DNA from: Acetobacter aceti
Lineage (GTDB): Bacteria > Pseudomonadota > Alphaproteobacteria > Acetobacterales > Acetobacteraceae
Assembly (NCBI RefSeq): GCF_002005445.1
Contig: NZ_CP014692.1
Location: 744,001 to 808,000, forward strand
Direction: 5' to 3'
Length of the DNA stretch: 64,000 nt
The notes under the pieces: generated by a model
What the model saw: the letters and a program-made list of their open reading frames with translations, nothing else
Told to the model about the DNA's origin: nothing
Database searches by the model: none
Shown: in pieces, positions 9,485-17,340 of the stretch
Position numbering within the stretch: the first letter of the stretch is position 1
Layout of the letters: the number at the start of each line of letters is the position of its first letter
Translations under genes and position numbers: made by a program

Positions 9485-9502
9485 CTGGCATCCCGTACGG
9501 GA
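9485..9502. other. degenerate tRNA-Glu attachment site (outer left)
   Basis: CTGGCATCCCGTACGGGA matches 17 of 18 bases with 17198-17215, and its 3' part matches the acceptor/T-stem end of tRNA-Glu at 57837. The inner TCCCGTACGGGA is a perfect palindrome. The match to the tRNA ends after 18 bp, so this is either a short att core or a decayed one. It is the likely left boundary of the 9.5-17.2 kb element. Confidence 0.6.
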
Positions 9503-9517
9503 GATATCCCCGAATTA

Positions 9518-9535
9518 CCTACAATATATTGTAGG
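9518..9535. repeat. 18-bp perfect palindrome next to the att copy
   Basis: CCTACAATATATTGTAGG is its own reverse complement and lies 15 bp inside the left att copy. It could be an accessory protein site for recombination or an operator for the divergently placed serine recombinase region. Function is inferred from position only. Confidence 0.4.
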
Positions 9536-9586
9536 CAAAAGGAAAATTACCACAACATCTTGTGTTATCCACAATGTATACTCTAC

Positions 9587-9599
9587 ATGTAACACACAG
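9587..9599. other. candidate integrase arm-type site (left end of element)
   Basis: ATGTAACACACAG here matches 12 of 13 bases with 17139-17151 (ATGTGACACACAG), and its first ten bases equal 17126-17135. The copies lie about 85 bp inside the left core and about 50-70 bp inside the right core, the geometry expected for arm sites of the element's tyrosine integrase. Confidence 0.4.
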
Positions 9600-9632
9600 A
9601 CCGAAAAACGGAAAGGCTTTTATGATTCCACT

Positions 9633-10268
9633 TCACGCTGATGCTGAACCAATAGCCTCGAAAATATTGGTCTGAACCGATAACTCTCCCTGCTCCTTTG
9701 CCTGCTTGGCATATTTCCCGATAGTGGAGATTGGAACGCCAGTGGCGCGAGATGCTTGCCGGTAGCTCTTTCCTTGAGCGATTAAATCGAGACAGAGACG
9801 AATGCGTGGACTACTCGCTGTCGGTCTTCCAATCGCCTTGCCTGAACGGGTTCCGTGCTTCTTGGCGTATGCGATTCCAAGATGGATACGCTCGTGAATC
9901 ATCGCTCGCTCGAACTCTGCAAAGGTGGCCATCTGCTGGAACAGCATACGTCCCACCAGATTGTTCGGGTCATAGGTCAGGCCATCAGAAAGGCTTTTCA
10001 CGATGATTCCGCGTTCACGGAATTGCTCAATCATTTCACACATATGAATGAAGGACCGACAGAGACGGTCAATCTTCCAGACTGCCAGCGTGTCCCCTTC
10101 TTTCAGAAGACCAAGCAACTCATTTAATCCCGGCCTGTCGTCGGTTGACCCGCTCATCACATCCTGAAAAATACGGTCTTCAGAAATTTCTGCGTTTTTC
10201 AGAGCGTCAATCTGCTGATTCAAATCCTGTTTTATGGTCGAAACGCGAGCATATCCGTAAACAGCCAT
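9633..10268 (-). CDS. serine recombinase (resolvase/invertase family)
   Basis: Site-specific recombinase of 211 aa. The N-terminal catalytic domain starts MAVYGYARVSTIKQDLNQQ, with the nucleophile Ser10. Conserved blocks are SGSTDDRPGL, VWKIDRLCRS and FAEFERAMIHER, followed by a Hin/resolvase-type C-terminal helix-turn-helix (GKSYRQASRATGVPISTIGK). The length suits a dimer resolvase or DNA invertase. Its ATG overlaps the stop of the upstream gene (ATGA), so the three leftward genes 11130 to 9633 form an operon. It may resolve multimers of a plasmid stage. Confidence 0.9.
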   Translation of the reverse strand: MAVYGYARVSTIKQDLNQQIDALKNAEISEDRIFQDVMSGSTDDRPGLNELLGLLKEGDTLAVWKIDRLCRSFIHMCEMIEQFRERGIIVKSLSDGLTYDPNNLVGRMLFQQMATFAEFERAMIHERIHLGIAYAKKHGTRSGKAIGRPTASSPRIRLCLDLIAQGKSYRQASRATGVPISTIGKYAKQAKEQGELSVQTNIFEAIGSASA

Positions 10269-10543
10269 CAGTTATCCTCCCGCTTTGTCAGAGAGGAGAT
10301 AAGTTTTTCGTATCTGTCAGCATTCCAACGACCAGTCGCATAAGCTGAAAACACAATGCCAGCGTGCTTTCTGTTGCTGTCATCAAGCTTCGTAATTCTT
10401 GAAAGACAAACCAACGACTCATCCCAAAGCCTTAAAGACTCAAGGAAATCTCTGGTGAACATTCCTGCGTTGCTATCATGCCAGGATAAGTCAATAAGCG
10501 CAGAAATCGACTCAAGTGTTTCAGTATCAAAATTATTAAACAT
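10268..10543 (-). CDS. hypothetical protein (91 aa)
   Basis: No family recognised. It is acidic and helical, with ESISALIDLSWHDSNAGMFT and a basic C-terminus. The start ATG follows GGAGTATTTTT, the same leader as the upstream gene, and its stop overlaps the recombinase start by 4 bp. The tight coupling supports it as a real gene. Confidence 0.6.
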   Translation of the reverse strand: MFNNFDTETLESISALIDLSWHDSNAGMFTRDFLESLRLWDESLVCLSRITKLDDSNRKHAGIVFSAYATGRWNADRYEKLISSLTKREDN

Positions 10544-10560
10544 AAAAATACTCCTTTAAA

Positions 10561-11130
10561 TTACAAACTTTCCTTATCGATTTGACGGAAGACCATTAGC
10601 GGAGAAATATGCTGCCATAAGACATAGCGAGCAAAATAATCACCAATGGAGAAAAAGTCAGGATAATAAAGGCGAAGGAAAGATGCACATCCGCAATCGA
10701 GGTCGTGGTTATAAAATGACGAATATGTTTCGCCATCACCCTGAATTACTTCAATATCACGGAGAACAACCTCAAAAAAGGCAACCGTAAACATCGCCTG
10801 CGTTTTCTGTGAAAGATTTTCTGCCTCAAAGCTATCAAGCATAGGATTGAGAACATCCTGAATGGGCGCAGAGAAAACAAGAGACATAAAGCGTCTGGCT
10901 TTATCGTGAATGGTATTTTCCGCTTCTAAGCAATGTTTATATTTTGGAAAATCCTTGATAGCATTAACATAACGCTCTCTTATATCTTTTGTTATTTTAT
11001 CTGACAAAAGAGACTTTTTGAAACTCTCACAAAGAGCCTCATAATTTCTATCTATTTCTTTGTCAGGTGAGATAACTTCATGAACCTGAAACCTAACGCC
11101 ATCCATAAATAGATTATAATTCTTCTCCAT
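10561..11130 (-). CDS. hypothetical protein (189 aa)
   Basis: First gene of the leftward three-gene operon. It is AT-rich and predicted helical, and the C-terminal third has DCGCASFLRLYYPDFFS. No known domain is evident. The ATG is preceded by AAGGAGTATTTTT, a strong ribosome binding site. A promoter (TTGACT, 16 bp, TAATGT) lies about 90 bp upstream on the same strand. Confidence 0.6.
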   Translation of the reverse strand: MEKNYNLFMDGVRFQVHEVISPDKEIDRNYEALCESFKKSLLSDKITKDIRERYVNAIKDFPKYKHCLEAENTIHDKARRFMSLVFSAPIQDVLNPMLDSFEAENLSQKTQAMFTVAFFEVVLRDIEVIQGDGETYSSFYNHDLDCGCASFLRLYYPDFFSIGDYFARYVLWQHISPLMVFRQIDKESL

Positions 11131-11221
11131 AAAAATACTCCTTTTTAGTTCATGCTTTTCATCCTTTTTTGCATGGTGATTGATAGACAGGGTTTACAGA
11201 TAAAAAACCCACTACGAAACA

Positions 11222-11263
11222 ACATTAACATATGCTGTCTATAAGTCAAGTCTTTTATAGACA
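11222..11263 (-). promoter_or_regulatory. promoter and overlapping inverted-repeat operator of the leftward operon
   Basis: On the minus strand TTGACT (11249-11244) and TAATGT (11227-11222) are 16 bp apart. A perfect 9-bp inverted repeat, TGTCTATAA (11236-11244) with TTATAGACA (11255-11263), straddles the -35 box. A third half-like copy (ATAGACAG) lies in the leader near 11182. A repressor that autoregulates this operon is a reasonable inference. Confidence 0.5.
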
Positions 11264-11340
11264 TTTATTTGTAATTATTCAATAACAGTTTCGTGAAATT
11301 ACTTAATATACCATTAATGCGAAAGTGATTACTCTATTCA

Positions 11341-11416
11341 GTCGCAAAGGGTATTTCTATGAAACACCCTTTTTACCGGCTCTGCGACGATAAAGGGACG
11401 TAAAACTGTCCCTTTA
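11341..11416. other. two stacked hairpins in the gap 11131-11561
   Basis: GTCGCA (11341) pairs with TGCGAC (11383) around an inner stem AAAGGGT/ACCCTTT (11346-11372). A second stem TAAAGGGAC/GTCCCTTTA follows at 11391-11416. These could be a bidirectional terminator or part of a replication or recombination site. No coding sequence is visible in the 430-bp gap. Confidence 0.4.
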
Positions 11417-11561
11417 TGTTTGTAATCATATAGAGAAATTGGACACGGTAACAGATATATAAAATGTGAAGCATGAGCATTTTATGCCAAAGGCTTTACA
11501 CGAAAGGCGGAACGCATTGAGTAAGATTGGGCACATGAATTCATGCGGGAAATGTTGCCTG

Positions 11562-11867
11562 CTATCTCATGCGAGGGGATAAGATTTCGTCAGAAACAAC
11601 ATCCTCGGGAACAAAATCAAAATCAGGCGTGCGAACCCATTTAGACATATCTTCTTGCAATGCGATTGCGTCTTGCCACTTCTGAGCCTGTTTTTCGGCT
11701 TCTGCCCTGACTTTCTGGGCTTCAATATGCTGTTCGATATTGTGAGAGATCTCACCATGAACAGACTCAATCCGAAGGTCTGGGAAAGATAGACATCTGG
11801 GCTGAGACCGTGCCTGAAGAGATACTGTCCAGACTGGATGTAGTGGAACGTGGAGACCTTGAGGCAT
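11562..11867 (-). CDS. hypothetical protein, possibly a truncated gene
   Basis: The C-terminal two thirds (ISHNIEQHIEAQKVRAEAEK then DMSKWVRTPDFDFVPEDVV) reads like a real helical, acidic protein. The N-terminal 30 residues overlap an opposite-strand frame and look random. The gene may be the C-terminal remnant of a larger protein joined to other DNA near 11770. Confidence 0.35.
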   Translation of the reverse strand: MPQGLHVPLHPVWTVSLQARSQPRCLSFPDLRIESVHGEISHNIEQHIEAQKVRAEAEKQAQKWQDAIALQEDMSKWVRTPDFDFVPEDVVSDEILSPRMR

Positions 11868-12067
11868 GGCTGAAGGCTACCAGAGAGGGAAAGGAAATAA
11901 GCCACATCCACGAACAACTTATGCTCGTGGAACCGTTAAGCAGAGACCTGATTGCGGGCGTCCAGCGGGGAACGTGGGAGGCAGAAGAACTGACCTATAT
12001 GATACCCTTGCTGGATAAGGCTCTCCGAGCACTCAGACGGGCTCAGAAACGGGTGAATACACCATAA
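11810..12067 (+). CDS. hypothetical protein, possibly a C-terminal fragment
   Basis: Encodes 85 aa from GTG, and the frame stays open upstream to at least 11762 with protein-like sequence (KIDIWAETVPEEILSRLDVV). It is strongly helical and charged (ERGDLEAWLKATREGKEISH, then MIPLLDKALRALRRAQKR). The absence of a clear start and the overlap with the minus-strand frame suggest two gene ends fused at a deletion point. Confidence 0.35.
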   Translation: MPEEILSRLDVVERGDLEAWLKATREGKEISHIHEQLMLVEPLSRDLIAGVQRGTWEAEELTYMIPLLDKALRALRRAQKRVNTP

Positions 12068-12132
12068 AAATTGTTAAACGCTTATTGTTATCTTTGAGAA
12101 AACATTCTCCTGAAGATAACAATGAAACATAT

Positions 12133-12528
12133 TTATGCTAATATTGTTCCAAACCCGCTGGACGATGAACTATTTTGCTTGCTGTCATTTTTCTGGAGAA
12201 CTTTTTCCAGATTCTGAAGAGATTCGACGTTCTGTTTCACATTAACGCCAGATTTTTCCTCATCATCAATCATCTCGTTAATCATCGTATACATGTTTGA
12301 GGAACCGCTAACCATCTTGCCTCCATTCACACCAGACAATGCAAAGCCGTCCATCGCTGCTATCTCCATAGACTGGTGGAGGGATATTTTTCCTTCGTCA
12401 TAGAGTTCTTTCCGAGCGCTTTCCATTTCGTCAGGAGACATGTTGCTGAAATCAGCCTTAAATTCCTGAGACTTATTCTGAGAAGCCTTCATGGATGGAA
12501 GAATGGTATATGGGCTGATAGCTTGCAT
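12133..12528 (-). CDS. hypothetical protein (131 aa)
   Basis: No family recognised. It is Met/Ser/Asn-rich with a central block MDGFALSGVNGGKMVSGSSN and a serine-rich tail. The ATG follows GAGGTAGGTCC, a good ribosome binding site. It stands alone in the AT-rich element, flanked by non-coding DNA on its upstream side. Confidence 0.5.
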   Translation of the reverse strand: MQAISPYTILPSMKASQNKSQEFKADFSNMSPDEMESARKELYDEGKISLHQSMEIAAMDGFALSGVNGGKMVSGSSNMYTMINEMIDDEEKSGVNVKQNVESLQNLEKVLQKNDSKQNSSSSSGFGTILA

Positions 12529-12612
12529 GGACCTACCTCAATATCTATTTCAGTAGTTACATTGTCTATTGACCGTTAATATTTTCTTTCGTGTTTCTTC
12601 GTGATTGAAATG

Positions 12613-12693
12613 CGCTTTAAAAGCCCGTAGAGCGATGATTTATCTGTCAGATGATACAAACTACGGAAAAGAGAAAGAAAATTACTCAGCGTG
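12613..12693 (+). repeat. 81-bp direct repeat, copy 1
   Basis: Gapless match to 13279-13359 with about 66 of 81 bases identical. Both copies begin CGCTTTAAAAGCCCGT and contain GATTTA, TCAGAT and ATACAAACTAC. The copies flank a small unknown ORF. The rest of 12529-12914 is AT-rich and shows no gene. Confidence 0.7.
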
Positions 12694-12914
12694 GCTTATT
12701 TCGTGTTGACAGGGTATCGACGCGGTAGAACGATACAGAACATTCACGATTAAGAAGAAAAATGAACGTCTGACAAAATCCTAATATTAAACGAAAAAAG
12801 AACCAAAAAAATAAAATTCATGAGGGTCGGTTACACAAACCATAGTTATCCGTCCCCACCGAGTGACAAGTTAAAAATAATGTATTATTAATAACTTGTA
12901 TATACAAACCACAA

Positions 12915-13277
12915 ATGATGTGGTGCATTCTTCGCTGTATGATGCCTCTTGGGGTAATTGAAACGGCTTTGTGTAGAATCAGTTTAAAACCATATCGTAT
13001 TATACGTTCTCTCCGTAAAACACCAGATTTCGGAGAAATCTATTTTGATGTCAGCAAAAATTGCAAAACATTTTCCGATATGTTTTTGGAAGTGAATGGT
13101 TTTATAGAGAAGTTTGAATCTGATTTAAAAATTATGAAAGACCTATCGTTATCTATGACGATAGACTTTGGTATTACTCGAAGGAAGAATATGGCCGAAA
13201 TAACTTTTTATATAGACAAAAATACTCTTCGTTCCTTTTTTCGTTATGAAATGGAGTTTTCTGTTTCATTTTATTAA
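12915..13277 (+). CDS. hypothetical protein (120 aa)
   Basis: No family recognised. The C-terminal 80 residues read as a plausible protein (DFGEIYFDVSKNCKTFSDMF, MTIDFGITRRKNMAEITFYI). The first 25 residues (MMWCILRCMM) look unusual and the true start may be internal. It is very AT-rich and sits exactly between the two 81-bp repeats, so it may be a transposed or inserted cassette. Confidence 0.35.
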   Translation: MMWCILRCMMPLGVIETALCRISLKPYRIIRSLRKTPDFGEIYFDVSKNCKTFSDMFLEVNGFIEKFESDLKIMKDLSLSMTIDFGITRRKNMAEITFYIDKNTLRSFFRYEMEFSVSFY

Positions 13278-13278
13278 A

Positions 13279-13359
13279 CGCTTTAAAAGCCCGTCGAGCG
13301 ACGATTTACCACTCAGATTATACAAACTACAGGAAAGACAGACAATGTTGCTCACCGTG
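13279..13359 (+). repeat. 81-bp direct repeat, copy 2
   Basis: Partner of 12613-12693. The following stretch to 13602 has no gene; it holds an 8-bp inverted repeat AGACCCTG (13552) / CAGGGTCT (13589) just downstream of the rep stop codon on the minus strand. Confidence 0.7.
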
Positions 13360-13602
13360 AAGAGTCTTTCCATGTGGAGAGATTCTTTTGTTTTCTTTTC
13401 GCGTCATATAGCGGAGCCTCGACTGCTCTTTCCGATGGTCATTCGCATCCAGGTTCCGACGTAACCCCCTCTTAAACAGGTTTCTTATTCCACTCCTCAC
13501 GTGTGCGTATACTCCCTAATAAGAATCATCCTACCAGCGCGTTCCTTGGTAAGACCCTGATAGACACCGTAATGCGACTCCTTTTTTGCAGGGTCTCAGT
13601 CA

Positions 13603-14838
13603 TTAGTTATGCCCTGAGCGCGTAGCTTTAACTTCTGGTTCGTTCCATTTTTTCTGGATGGTTCTGAGTTGAATGCCGGATATTTTTGATAGATTTTTTT
13701 GATTTAGCTTCAACTCGGGGTTCCATGACTCAAGAGCCTGAAAGATAAGTGCTTCGGTCTTTTCTCTCTTAATATCGTTAGTGCGATGGGCGGAGAGTTT
13801 CTGCTTCTTTTTTATATCAAGCTGAGAGGCTTCCAGTTTCATGATGCCTCGATTGATATGCCTCCCGCTATCTTTCTTGCCATTGTAGCGGTTCTGCATG
13901 AACCTGCTGATGCTTTTGGCTATACTGGCAAGCTCCTTATGAGGAAGAGGGTCAGAGAAGGTCTGATTGACGGTCTCGGCTTCATCCAGAAGAGCGGCAT
14001 AATCAGTTTCATAATGGTCATAGGCATACCATCGAACGAGGTCGAAAACCGCGCAATTCCGTCCTAAAGTCGATGGATCTCCACGCTTTACAAACTGTCT
14101 GCGGGTTCCTTTGGAACAGACTTCTCCATAATCGGCTTTCAGATGATTCAGAATGTCCTTCAACTCCACATCCTGCGCACCTGGTATCGTGTGCCAGCAT
14201 TTCCTCTGGTCATGCTGAAACCATATTGCAGGCGTGTGAGGCTCACCGATGCGTGGCAGATACCCAATTACATTATCCATCATGCCGAATGGATTCTTGA
14301 CGACTGAACCATGTGGAAGAGGGGTAGCGTTCAGATACTTTGCCATCATCTGGTGACACGCTTCAGCAAGTTCCACCGGCTTCGTATGGCCATTCAGAAG
14401 AACGGGTGTCCTGAGTGATATAATCCCCAGAGCCGTGCCTTTGTGCGGGTCCATGACAATATGGGGACGAATACAGGCTGGAAGTTTCTTTATAAGGTTC
14501 CAAGCTTCTTTATGGTCAATATCATAAAGTAGGACGTTGCGGGCATCCTTCGAATCAAAGGAAACCCAAGGCAACAAAATGCCCTTGGAAAAATTATAAA
14601 AATCAGTGTGACGGCTGATGCTGATAGACCGAAGGTTCTGGGAAGCTCGAATCTTTCTCGGCATTTTCGGAAGAAAATACTGAGCCATACGGGATAACTC
14701 TGGAAAGATTTCCTGAATCACCATGAATGAATTCACGAGCATGGAGCAGTCACGCTTCCACCATTTTGGAAGTGTTTCATGCTGTAAATCTTGGCTTGAT
14801 TGTATGCTTTCTTTTTCTAATACTAATCCCATTATCAT
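13603..14838 (-). CDS. replication initiator with Replicase and primase C-terminal domains
   Basis: Rep protein of 411 aa. Residues about 80-230 (LLYDIDHKEAWNLIKKLPAC, PHIVMDPHKGTALGIISLRT, LPHGSVVKNPFG) match the Replicase family seen in ColE2-type plasmid Rep and some phage proteins. It is followed by a PriCT-like helical segment (GRNCAVFDLVRWYAYDHYET to ELASIAKSISRF). The C-terminus has a helix-turn-helix-like region (NQKNLSKISGIQLRTIQKKW). It probably primes replication of the excised element. A candidate antisense RNA is encoded opposite its 5' leader. Confidence 0.8.
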   Translation of the reverse strand: MIMGLVLEKESIQSSQDLQHETLPKWWKRDCSMLVNSFMVIQEIFPELSRMAQYFLPKMPRKIRASQNLRSISISRHTDFYNFSKGILLPWVSFDSKDARNVLLYDIDHKEAWNLIKKLPACIRPHIVMDPHKGTALGIISLRTPVLLNGHTKPVELAEACHQMMAKYLNATPLPHGSVVKNPFGMMDNVIGYLPRIGEPHTPAIWFQHDQRKCWHTIPGAQDVELKDILNHLKADYGEVCSKGTRRQFVKRGDPSTLGRNCAVFDLVRWYAYDHYETDYAALLDEAETVNQTFSDPLPHKELASIAKSISRFMQNRYNGKKDSGRHINRGIMKLEASQLDIKKKQKLSAHRTNDIKREKTEALIFQALESWNPELKLNQKNLSKISGIQLRTIQKKWNEPEVKATRSGHN

Positions 14839-14898
14839 TTCTCCCAGTTTAATCTGGAGAAACCATCAGGATTTTTTAAACTTTTTTACTTTATTTTC

Positions 14899-14927
14899 TT
14901 GACTAATTCTTTCATATAATGCATAAT
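14899..14927 (+). promoter_or_regulatory. promoter for candidate antisense RNA
   Basis: TTGACT at 14899-14904 and CATAAT at 14922-14927 are separated by 17 bp on the plus strand, predicting a transcript start near 14934. The only feature downstream before the terminator at 15020 is non-coding DNA antisense to the rep leader. Confidence 0.55.
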
Positions 14928-14933
14928 CAAAAT

Positions 14934-15020
14934 TACAGCGTGTAAGTTAAGTTAAAAAACTGATGGTTCGCACTTCCAGAAGTTTGTTAGGTCAGATGTT
15001 TTCCGCATCTGGCCTTTTTT
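14934..15020 (+). ncRNA. candidate antisense RNA opposite the rep leader
   Basis: A promoter and a rho-independent terminator delimit about 85 nt with no open frame, transcribed opposite to rep and lying in its upstream leader. Plasmids with ColE2-like Rep proteins control copy number by such an RNA (RNAI). The rep promoter would have to lie right of 15020; TTGCAA with TTTAAT 18 bp further on the minus strand near 15050-15025 is a candidate. Confidence 0.5.
14990..15020 (+). terminator. rho-independent terminator of the candidate antisense RNA
   Basis: Stem GGTCAGATG (14990-14998) with CATCTGGCC (15006-15014), one G-U pair and a 7-nt loop, followed directly by TTTTTT at 15015-15020. Confidence 0.75.
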
Positions 15021-15114
15021 ATTATTAAACATCAAAATGTGGAATAATTGCAAGTATATTATCTATACGATAAAATATATTGGATAATTATCGTCAAACA
15101 ATTTTTCTGATGCT

Positions 15115-15189
15115 GTTTAACGTCTTGTCTGTTTTCTTTTATTTCTTGCCATTTATCTCGTTAAACTTGTTTTACGTGGCCCGTTTAAC
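15115..15189. repeat. GTTTAAC/GTTAAAC repeats upstream of the small gene at 15203
   Basis: GTTTAAC occurs at 15115 and 15183 and its inverse GTTAAAC at 15160. More copies lie at the end of the gene (15534 and about 15553). They surround the promoter and ribosome binding site of the possible ribbon-helix-helix gene and could be its operator or centromere-like sites. Between 14839 and 15202 no other gene is seen. Confidence 0.45.
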
Positions 15190-15202
15190 AAGGGAGAACT
15201 GA

Positions 15203-15559
15203 ATGGAAGAAAATGAAAAGATATGGGGCGTTCGTGGTGTTCCTGCTGATGTCCGTCAGGCCGTCCTCACGCAATGCCAGAAAGAAGGGACAAGGGTCGG
15301 GGAATGGCTGACCATGGCTATCCGCGAGAAAATCAAACGGGACAGGAACCAGAGCAAGGCTGTCGCCCTGTCTGAAGGCATGAAGCCACTGGTCAGACTG
15401 GATGATGCTTCTGCCGTTCTCGGTTTACTGGAACGGCTTCAGGGCATGGGAATAGACGCTCCTGACAGCATGAGAAAACAGGCAACCACACTGGTCAGGA
15501 AATGTATGACATTAGTCAGAAGAGGCCAGTCCGTTAAACAGGAAGAGGATTCCGTTTAA
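15203..15559 (+). CDS. small DNA-binding-like protein (possible ribbon-helix-helix)
   Basis: Encodes 118 aa. The N-terminal 45 residues (WGVRGVPADVRQAVLTQCQK, GTRVGEWLTMAIREKIKRDR) have the short strand and two helices expected of ribbon-helix-helix proteins; the C-terminus is helical. It starts after AGGGAG. Its position between rep and the integrase, with repeated GTTTAAC elements upstream, suggests an autoregulated control or partition function. The fold is an inference from pattern only. Confidence 0.55.
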   Translation: MEENEKIWGVRGVPADVRQAVLTQCQKEGTRVGEWLTMAIREKIKRDRNQSKAVALSEGMKPLVRLDDASAVLGLLERLQGMGIDAPDSMRKQATTLVRKCMTLVRRGQSVKQEEDSV

Positions 15560-15581
15560 CGAGTTGGCTCCTTTGTCAAAC

Positions 15582-17096
15582 TCATAAAAAACCGCCTCTG
15601 GTATCAACCAGTCCGCCAAGAAACACGGGAAACTTCACCCTGTCGATAAATTGCTGAGCCTCGGCCCTGGACAGGTTTGCCCCATAGCCAGCGCCAACAG
15701 AGCCAGTCTCATGGCCAAAAATCTTGTTGATGATTTCCATGTTCAACTCAGAGACGCGAAGCATCTGACGAAAGCTGTGACGGAAGGAATACGCGACAAG
15801 GTTATTATCCGTCAGCCCGATATCCTGGAGGTAGCGGTTAATCCGCTTTGACCAGCCTTCCGCTGTGATGGCTCCCTGAGGTGGTTCCATCAGCATCCGT
15901 CCCCGGCTTTTCTGTCTGTCCACATAATTCAGAAAGCCAAGGCTCTTTAGCTGGGGCAGGACAGGAACAAGCCGTGGGCTGTTCTGTGTTTTCATTCCAG
16001 CCTGTCGCAGGTCGAGGCAGAGGATTCCTTCAAGGTCATACAGTTCGGCAGGAGCTTCGGTCAGTTCTCCGATTCTGGCTCCCGACATGGCGAGAACGGA
16101 GATAAACCAGAAATCCGTGATTCGTGTCAGGCATGAGCCGGCAACGCTTCGCCTCGCGCCACTCTTATAACCCGTGAAAAGCGGGCTGTTGAAAATCTGC
16201 GTCAGTTCCGTTTCCGTGAAAGCCCGTCTTCTGTCCTCCTGACGGGTTTTCTTCTCTTCCTGAGTGCGGGCGCGGGCCTGAACATCGGCAAAGCCCTTGT
16301 CCTCAATCAGTCCTGACTGGACGCACCATTTGAGGAAAAACTTCACCTCTCCGAGATGGCGGATAATCGTATCCCGTCCAAGGGTTCCCCCACGTTTCGA
16401 GGGCTTGTCCTTCAGCCAGTCCGCATAGGATTTCACGTCCTGCTTCGTGATGGTGTTGAGAGGTTTGTCACCAATCAGGTCCGCGAACTGTCTGAAGGTG
16501 ATTCCATAGCTCTCCATGGTTTTTTCGCTCTGGCCGGGGTTATCTTCATGAAACCGGGCAACAAGGTTCGGCCATGGTTCGGAGCATTCAGGATGTCCGG
16601 CGACTTTCTCAGGTGCGGGAGGAACGTCACGGGGGAGATTATTGCCCAGCATGGACATGGCGCGTTCCATGCCTTCCACGACTCCCTGATGCCTAGCGGT
16701 TTTCCACATATCGGTCAGAGCATAGGTCTGGTCGCGCCCTTCCTTCAGGTCGTCGCGTTCGGAAACAGTGCGCGTAATGACCATATCCATCCATGAAGAA
16801 AATGCTGTTTTCGCATCCTCGGGCAGGGCTTCAATCTCTGCCTTATGCTCACGGATGAAGCTGACCATCTCGCCCTTCGGCCTCTCTCCGTCGAAATAGG
16901 CTTTTAACTGCTCCGCGAGTTTCTTCCTGAAATCCATCCAGAGTCCATTGAACGAGGATGCAAGCCCGATGGCTCTTGCCTGAGCCAGAGACCTGTCTCC
17001 CGTTTTCAGAGAGCGAACGACATACTGACCGGCAATATGCCTCAGGTCTGCGGGAACGCGAAGCCTGAGATACCAGGTATGGTGTCTTCGAAGCAT
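15582..17096 (-). CDS. tyrosine integrase of the 9.5-17.2 kb element
   Basis: 504 aa from ATG 17096 (MLRRHHTWYLRLRVPADLRH, an N-terminal DUF6538-like domain); the open frame extends to 17162 only through an unlikely TTG. The core-binding domain is around TFRQFADLIGDKPLNTITKQ. The catalytic domain shows Arg in MSGARIGELTEAP, the H-x-x-R box SFRHSFRQM and Tyr in ETGSVGAGYG. It lies about 100 bp from the att copy at 17198, with candidate arm sites in between, so it very likely integrated this element at tRNA-Glu. Confidence 0.9.
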   Translation of the reverse strand: MLRRHHTWYLRLRVPADLRHIAGQYVVRSLKTGDRSLAQARAIGLASSFNGLWMDFRKKLAEQLKAYFDGERPKGEMVSFIREHKAEIEALPEDAKTAFSSWMDMVITRTVSERDDLKEGRDQTYALTDMWKTARHQGVVEGMERAMSMLGNNLPRDVPPAPEKVAGHPECSEPWPNLVARFHEDNPGQSEKTMESYGITFRQFADLIGDKPLNTITKQDVKSYADWLKDKPSKRGGTLGRDTIIRHLGEVKFFLKWCVQSGLIEDKGFADVQARARTQEEKKTRQEDRRRAFTETELTQIFNSPLFTGYKSGARRSVAGSCLTRITDFWFISVLAMSGARIGELTEAPAELYDLEGILCLDLRQAGMKTQNSPRLVPVLPQLKSLGFLNYVDRQKSRGRMLMEPPQGAITAEGWSKRINRYLQDIGLTDNNLVAYSFRHSFRQMLRVSELNMEIINKIFGHETGSVGAGYGANLSRAEAQQFIDRVKFPVFLGGLVDTRGGFL

Positions 17097-17125
17097 GTAG
17101 GGAGTAGGCAAATTTGGCGTCCCGC

Positions 17126-17151
17126 ATGTAACACAGAGATGTGACACACAG
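17126..17151. other. candidate integrase arm-type sites (right end of element)
   Basis: ATGTAACACA (17126-17135) and ATGTGACACACAG (17139-17151) lie between the integrase start and the att core and recur near the other end of the element at 9587. Confidence 0.4.
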
Positions 17152-17198
17152 TGGGAACCCAAGATTTTATGGCAATAATATCAGTCACTTAGAGCGAC

Positions 17199-17245
17199 TG
17201 GCGTCCCGTACGGGATTCGAACCCGTGTTGCCGCCGTGAAAGGGC
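17199..17245. other. attL: duplicated 3' half of tRNA-Glu
   Basis: 46 of 47 bases match 57837-57883; the single difference is G at 17230 versus A at 57868. The copy covers the CCA end, acceptor 3' strand, T-arm and half of the anticodon arm, then diverges, so it is not a working tRNA. Confidence 0.92.
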
Positions 17246-17340
17246 TTGGACTTTTGTTTGTTTATAGTTGGTTATACAATGTTATGCACGGCTATACATG
17301 ACTGATAAACGGCAGTCGGCCGCTATGGCTCTCTGGATAA

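Larger units (their letters stand above)
9485..17198. mobile_element. integrated plasmid- or satellite-like element between tRNA-Glu att copies
   Basis: Bounded by att-like copies at 9485-9502 and 17198-17215, with a tyrosine integrase at its right end and a serine recombinase at its left end. It carries a Replicase/primase Rep gene with a candidate antisense RNA, a possible ribbon-helix-helix protein and several unknown genes, and is markedly more AT-rich than both flanks. No capsid, tail or conjugation genes are seen. An integrated cryptic plasmid or a phage satellite fits best; the sequence does not decide between them. Confidence 0.6.

Noticed and set aside
9485..9502. Att core as a simple regulatory palindrome
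   Set aside because: TCCCGTACGGGA is palindromic, but the flanking CTGGC and the integrase arrangement fit a tRNA-derived att better; kept at moderate confidence.
17199..17250. Possible second tRNA-Glu gene
   Set aside because: Only the 3' 47 nt match; the 5' acceptor strand and D-arm are absent, so it is an att duplicate.
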